DNA from: Cereibacter changlensis JA139 | Lineage (GTDB): Bacteria; Pseudomonadota; Alphaproteobacteria; Rhodobacterales; Rhodobacteraceae | Assembly: GCF_003034985.1 (NCBI RefSeq) | Contig: NZ_PZKG01000005.1 | Location: forward strand, 1-64,000 | Reading direction: 5' to 3' | Length of the DNA: 64,000 nt | Part shown: one piece after another, positions 60,400-64,000 of the stretch | Position numbering within the stretch: position 1 is the first letter of the stretch | Layout: every line of letters begins with the position of its first letter | Translations under genes and position numbers: made by a program | The notes under the pieces: model-generated | Databases searched by the model: none | What the model was told of the DNA's origin: nothing | What the model saw: only the letters and a program-made list of their open reading frames with translations

Positions 60400-60944
60400 G
60401 GCGACCGCCGCGCGATCAGCCAGGCGAGGACGACGCCCAGCACGAGAACCACCGAGGCCGCCGCGATCCAGCCGCCGAAACTGTCGTAGGACGACCCGAA
60501 CCACCAGCCGAGCGCGACGAAGACGGCGGTCTTCGGCAGGGTGGCGGCGAGGTTGCACAGCATGAACAGCCCGAAAGGCACCCGCGCCGCCCCGGCGGCG
60601 AACAGCACCGGCGCGCCGGCGGCATGGGTGAGCTTGGCGAGGATCAGGACTTTCGCAGCCGAGCCGCGCAGCCGCAGCGCCAGGGTCTCCACCCGCTCCT
60701 CGCGGACCCGCAGCAGCCGCATCAGCCGCCGCCCGCCGCCGCGCCCGGCGAGATAGAGCAGCGCGTCGCCGGCAAGATCGGCCAGCACCACGGTCAGCAG
60801 CACCAGACGCAGGTCCAGCACCTGCTGCTGCGCCAGCCAGGCGGCGATCACCGTGATGATCGGCCCCTCGATCAGCGCCAGCGGGGCCACCAGCGCCAGC
60901 CCATGCGTCGCCACCAGCGACAGCGCCAGTTCCGGGCCGATCAT
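60396..60944 (-). CDS. DedA/VTT-like membrane protein
   Basis: 182 residues with about four to five helices. ALIEGPIITVIAAWLAQQQVLDLRLVLLTVVLADLAGDALLYLAGRGGG has the E-G-P-I-x-x-x-x-A and D-x-x-G-D patterns of the DedA/VTT superfamily, some members of which flip lipids such as undecaprenyl phosphate or phosphatidylethanolamine. In a lipid-remodelling operon a flippase role for diacylglycerol-based lipids is attractive but unproven. Confidence 0.78.
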   Translation of the reverse strand: MIGPELALSLVATHGLALVAPLALIEGPIITVIAAWLAQQQVLDLRLVLLTVVLADLAGDALLYLAGRGGGRRLMRLLRVREERVETLALRLRGSAAKVLILAKLTHAAGAPVLFAAGAARVPFGLFMLCNLAATLPKTAVFVALGWWFGSSYDSFGGWIAAASVVLVLGVVLAWLIARRSP

Positions 60945-62020
60945 GGGCCGGGAACGGCCGGAGCCATCGCCGTGCCGCGCCACTCGAAGCCGCTGCGGGC
61001 GAAGGTGGCCAGCCAGAGCAGCGGCAGGCCGAGGTCGCGCAGCACCCAGGCCGCAAGGTCGCGCGGCCCGCGCGGCCAGCCCATCGCCCGGCAGAGCGCC
61101 CATTCGCCGCCGTACCACAGCAGCACGAAGCCGAGCGCCAGCGCCGGCTGCCCCGAGAGCGCGAGCAGCGGCAGCACCGGGCCGATCAGCGGCTCCAGCG
61201 CGAAGAGCCGGGGGAAGCCCTGCCGCCGGATCCGCGACCAGCGCAGCTGCCGCTGCCAGACCGCCCGCAGGCTGCGCTGCCCGACCGGCTGGCCGAAGGG
61301 CCGCGGCGCCAGCCGCACCGCGAGACCCGCCGCGCGCACCAGCTTGGTCGCCGCCACATCCTCGGCCATGTCACAGCCGAGCGCCGCGAGCCCGCCCTGC
61401 CGGTCCAGGAGATCCCGGTGCAGGAACAGCGTCTTGCCCTGGGCGAAGCCGTTGCCCACCGCGGCGGAGGCCAGCTGCCAGCGCGCCTGGCAGCCGTTGA
61501 GGAACCCGGCCTCCAACGCCCCGGCCAGCCCCTCGGGCCGCACGCCCGCGGGCGGCGAGGAGACGAGGCCGGTGCCCGGCGTCCAGCAGGCGACCAGCTG
61601 GCGCAGGTAGTCGCGCGGCAGGAAGAGATTGGCGTCTGCCATGGCGATCCATTCGGCCCCTGTCGCGTCCCAGCCCTTGGCGAGGTTGTTCAGCTTCGGG
61701 TTGCGGCTGATCCGCCGCTCGCCGATCAGCAGCCGGGCCCGCGCCCCGGGGTGGCGGGCGATCATGGCGCGCAGCGGGGCGACGGCGGGATCGGTCTCGG
61801 TGGCGGCGCAGAAGACGATCTCGTAATCGTGATAGTCGAGCCCGAAGCTCGATTCCAGCGTCTCGGCGTCGAGATGGTCCAGACCGCAGACCGGGCGCAG
61901 CAGGCAGATGAAGGGCAGGGGCCCGCGCGGCTGACGCCGCCGCAGCCCATGCGCCATGGCGAGCCCGGCGGTCAGCAGGTGCAGCAGCAGCAGCGCCGCG
62001 GCGAACAGCGCCCCGATCAT
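60941..62020 (-). CDS. agt: GT21-type lipid glycosyltransferase (Agt-like)
   Basis: 359 residues: N-terminal helix, then LRPVCGLDHLDAETLESSFG, ETDPAVAPLRAMIARHPG, NPKLNNLAKG, MADANLFLP and WQRQLRWSRIRRQGFP, the D1-D2-(Q/R)xxRW series of ceramide-glucosyltransferase-like GT21 enzymes, then hydrophobic C-terminal helices. The known bacterial relative Agt makes mono- and diglycosyl diacylglycerol under phosphate limitation. ATGA overlaps on both sides. Confidence 0.88.
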   Translation of the reverse strand: MIGALFAAALLLLHLLTAGLAMAHGLRRRQPRGPLPFICLLRPVCGLDHLDAETLESSFGLDYHDYEIVFCAATETDPAVAPLRAMIARHPGARARLLIGERRISRNPKLNNLAKGWDATGAEWIAMADANLFLPRDYLRQLVACWTPGTGLVSSPPAGVRPEGLAGALEAGFLNGCQARWQLASAAVGNGFAQGKTLFLHRDLLDRQGGLAALGCDMAEDVAATKLVRAAGLAVRLAPRPFGQPVGQRSLRAVWQRQLRWSRIRRQGFPRLFALEPLIGPVLPLLALSGQPALALGFVLLWYGGEWALCRAMGWPRGPRDLAAWVLRDLGLPLLWLATFARSGFEWRGTAMAPAVPGP

Positions 62021-62826
62021 GCCTTGCCCGCCGCCACCGCCCGCGCCTCGGCGAAGACCGGCAGCGGCGCCGTCTCGGGCTCGGCCTCGATCAGGGTGAA
62101 GCGGCCCTGCGCATCCTCGGCGATGGCGGTGAAGCTGTCGACCCAGTCGCCGCAATTGGCATAGCTGAGCCCGTGGTCGTCATGCAGCGCCGGCTTGTGG
62201 AAATGGCCGCAGATCACCCCGTCGCAGCCCGCCGCCCGCGCCCGCGCCACCAGCCGGATCTCGTAGCCGTTGCCGAGCGCCATCATCGTGTTCACCCCGG
62301 AAAGGAGCGCCTCGATCAGGCCGCGCCGGTCGGGGTCGACATGGCGGCGCAGCCGCTTCAGCCGGTCGTCGAGATGGCGTAGCGCCCAGTCCATCCGGCT
62401 GCCGATCCGGGTCAGGATGTGCCAGCGCAGGATGCGCGCGTCGCAGACATCGCCATGCAGCACCAGCCAGCGCCGCCCGTCGGCCGCGACATGCTCCACC
62501 TCGGCGGCGACCTCGATCCGGCCGAAATGCGTGCCGCGGTAAAGCCGCATCGCGCTGTCGTGGTTGCCGGTCAGGTAGATCAGCCGCGACCCCTGCTGCA
62601 CCCGCTGCAGCAGCAGCGCGAGGATCTCGTCATGCAGTTCGGTCCAGTGCGGGAAGGGCGGGTGCCAGAGGTCGAGCACGTCGCCGACGAGGTAGATCTC
62701 GTCAGCCGTGTTCTGCTGAAGGAAGTCGAGGATGCGGTCGGGACGGCAGCCGCGTGCGCCCAGATGCAGATCCGACAGGAACAGGCTGCGATGGCTTCGC
62801 GGCAGACGCGGGACAGGTTGCGGCAT
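62017..62826 (-). CDS. plcP: LpxH-like metallophosphoesterase, probable phospholipase C PlcP
   Basis: 269 residues. LFLSDLHLGARG, GDVLDLW, GNHD, LHGDVCD and GHFHKP are the calcineurin-type metal-binding motifs of the LpxH/PlcP group. PlcP of Sinorhizobium and marine Roseobacters strips the headgroup from phosphatidylcholine/ethanolamine, giving the diacylglycerol used by BtaA and Agt. The operon context strongly favours PlcP over LpxH. ATG at 62826 with AGGAG upstream; first gene of the operon. Confidence 0.85.
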   Translation of the reverse strand: MPQPVPRLPRSHRSLFLSDLHLGARGCRPDRILDFLQQNTADEIYLVGDVLDLWHPPFPHWTELHDEILALLLQRVQQGSRLIYLTGNHDSAMRLYRGTHFGRIEVAAEVEHVAADGRRWLVLHGDVCDARILRWHILTRIGSRMDWALRHLDDRLKRLRRHVDPDRRGLIEALLSGVNTMMALGNGYEIRLVARARAAGCDGVICGHFHKPALHDDHGLSYANCGDWVDSFTAIAEDAQGRFTLIEAEPETAPLPVFAEARAVAAGKA

Positions 62827-62991
62827 GATGCGCTCCTTTGTGTCATCGCCCGACGCGGGGCGTCTTGCTGCGCTATGCCAAAGCAAGGCCACGATTTTAT
62901 GACTGAGACCTGCGACACGCGCGCAGGCGGCCTTGCCTGTTGCCGGATTAACCCGCAGGTTTGCCGCAGGACGGGCAGGCGGGAGCGGGCG

Positions 62992-63249
62992 ATGCGGCTG
63001 GAGATCGCGGCGGGCGGCGTGACGGTGGAGGCCGAGGATCTGGCCCCGCTCTTGGGGCTCACGGCGGCCGAGGTACCGCGGCTGATGCGCGAGGGCCGGA
63101 TCACCGGGTTGGTGGAAGAGGGGCGCGACGCCGACGCCGGCCGCACCCGGGTGACCTTCCGCTACAAGGCGATCCGGCTGCGCTTCACAGTCGACGCCGC
63201 GGGCCGGATCCTGTCGCAAAGCCGGGTGGACGGGGCGGCGCCGGGCTGA
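62992..63249 (+). CDS. Small hypothetical protein (possibly DUF6522)
   Basis: 85 residues with two-part alpha/beta sequence (LEIAAGGVTVEAEDLAPLLGLTAAEVPRLMREGRITGL then RVTFRYKAIRLRFTVDAAGRIL). GGGAG precedes the ATG. The pattern recalls DUF6522 proteins, from memory only. It is divergent from plcP and converges with bluB; function unknown. Confidence 0.65.
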   Translation: MRLEIAAGGVTVEAEDLAPLLGLTAAEVPRLMREGRITGLVEEGRDADAGRTRVTFRYKAIRLRFTVDAAGRILSQSRVDGAAPG

Positions 63250-63259
63250 GTGCGCCGCC
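63234..63259. terminator. Stem-loop over the convergent gene ends
   Basis: GGCGGCGC (63234-63241) pairs with GCGCCGCC (63252-63259) around a 10-nt loop containing the stop codon at 63247. No T-run; probably stops transcription from either side before bluB or the small gene. Confidence 0.5.
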
Positions 63260-63267
63260 CGCTCCGG

Positions 63268-63999
<732 letters not shown>

Positions 64000-64000
64000 G

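Noticed and set aside
62017-62826. LpxH (UDP-diacylglucosamine pyrophosphatase) as the identity of the metallophosphoesterase
   Set aside because: The motifs cannot separate LpxH from PlcP, but the operon with agt and btaAB is the known PlcP setting, so PlcP is preferred.
62827-62991. Possible Pho box upstream of plcP
   Set aside because: CAGTCAT and GTGTCGC occur on the minus strand, but their spacing does not fit an 11-bp period and no second good unit is present. A TAAAAT -10 exists, but PhoB control cannot be claimed from this alone.

Overview
The window is GC-rich, densely coded alphaproteobacterial DNA. The mix of long antisense open frames, ATGA/TGATG operon overlaps, TRAP and many ABC importers, BtaA/BtaB betaine-lipid genes, BluB and GGAAC-N16-CGTT type stress promoters fits the Rhodobacter/Paracoccus group (Rhodobacterales). 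That placement is inference from gene content; no rRNA or tRNA gene was seen, and there is no CRISPR array, phage or intact insertion sequence.

Layout. 0-3 kb: a stress block (catalase-like protein, DJ-1/PfpI protein, SDR, small membrane protein) with three promoters resembling the EcfG general-stress consensus. 3.2-12.7 kb: a MarR regulator, an SDR, two FAD oxidases, a cupin and a complete peptide-type ABC importer, probably one catabolic unit for an amino-acid or peptide-like substrate. 12.7-15.3 kb: exoD-like gene and ilvD. 15.3-18.3 kb: an AT-rich island, a DUF4405 membrane protein, and a lipoprotein/beta-barrel pair that looks like a small Slam-type (type XI) surface-export system. 18.3-23.6 kb: GntR regulator and a YtfQRT-YjfF-type sugar importer. 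23.6-29.9 kb: a short HmuS-like heme protein and an unusual heme-copper oxidase cluster (CtaG, CopD/HemJ-like, DUF2231, CuA-less subunit II, fused subunit I-III, small membrane protein). 30.1-34.8 kb: a vitamin B12 uptake operon and a DUF1636 gene, each behind its own cobalamin riboswitch. 35-43.2 kb: a TRAP transporter with fused QM permease, an IclR regulator, thiolase, acyl-CoA ligase, DUF296-like protein and SDR, apparently one catabolic operon. 43.2-44.7 kb: small proteins and a GAF-GGDEF cyclase. 44.9-50.2 kb: a second oligopeptide-type ABC importer. 50.3-51.4 kb: small putative stress proteins. 51.4-62.8 kb: a phosphate-starvation region with PhnCDE, a secreted phytase-like protein, divergent Pho-box arrays, and an operon for phosphorus-free membrane lipids (PlcP-like phosphoesterase, GT21 glycosyltransferase, DedA-like protein, GT2, BtaA, BtaB). 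63-64 kb: a small protein and BluB, which makes the lower ligand of B12.

The most notable systems are the Slam-like pair at 16.4-18.3 kb, the quinol-type oxidase whose subunit I carries Gln in place of the K-channel Lys, the Pho-controlled lipid-remodelling region, and the stress promoters. A further recurrent pattern is a strong stem-loop directly after the binding-protein gene at four independent ABC-importer loci.
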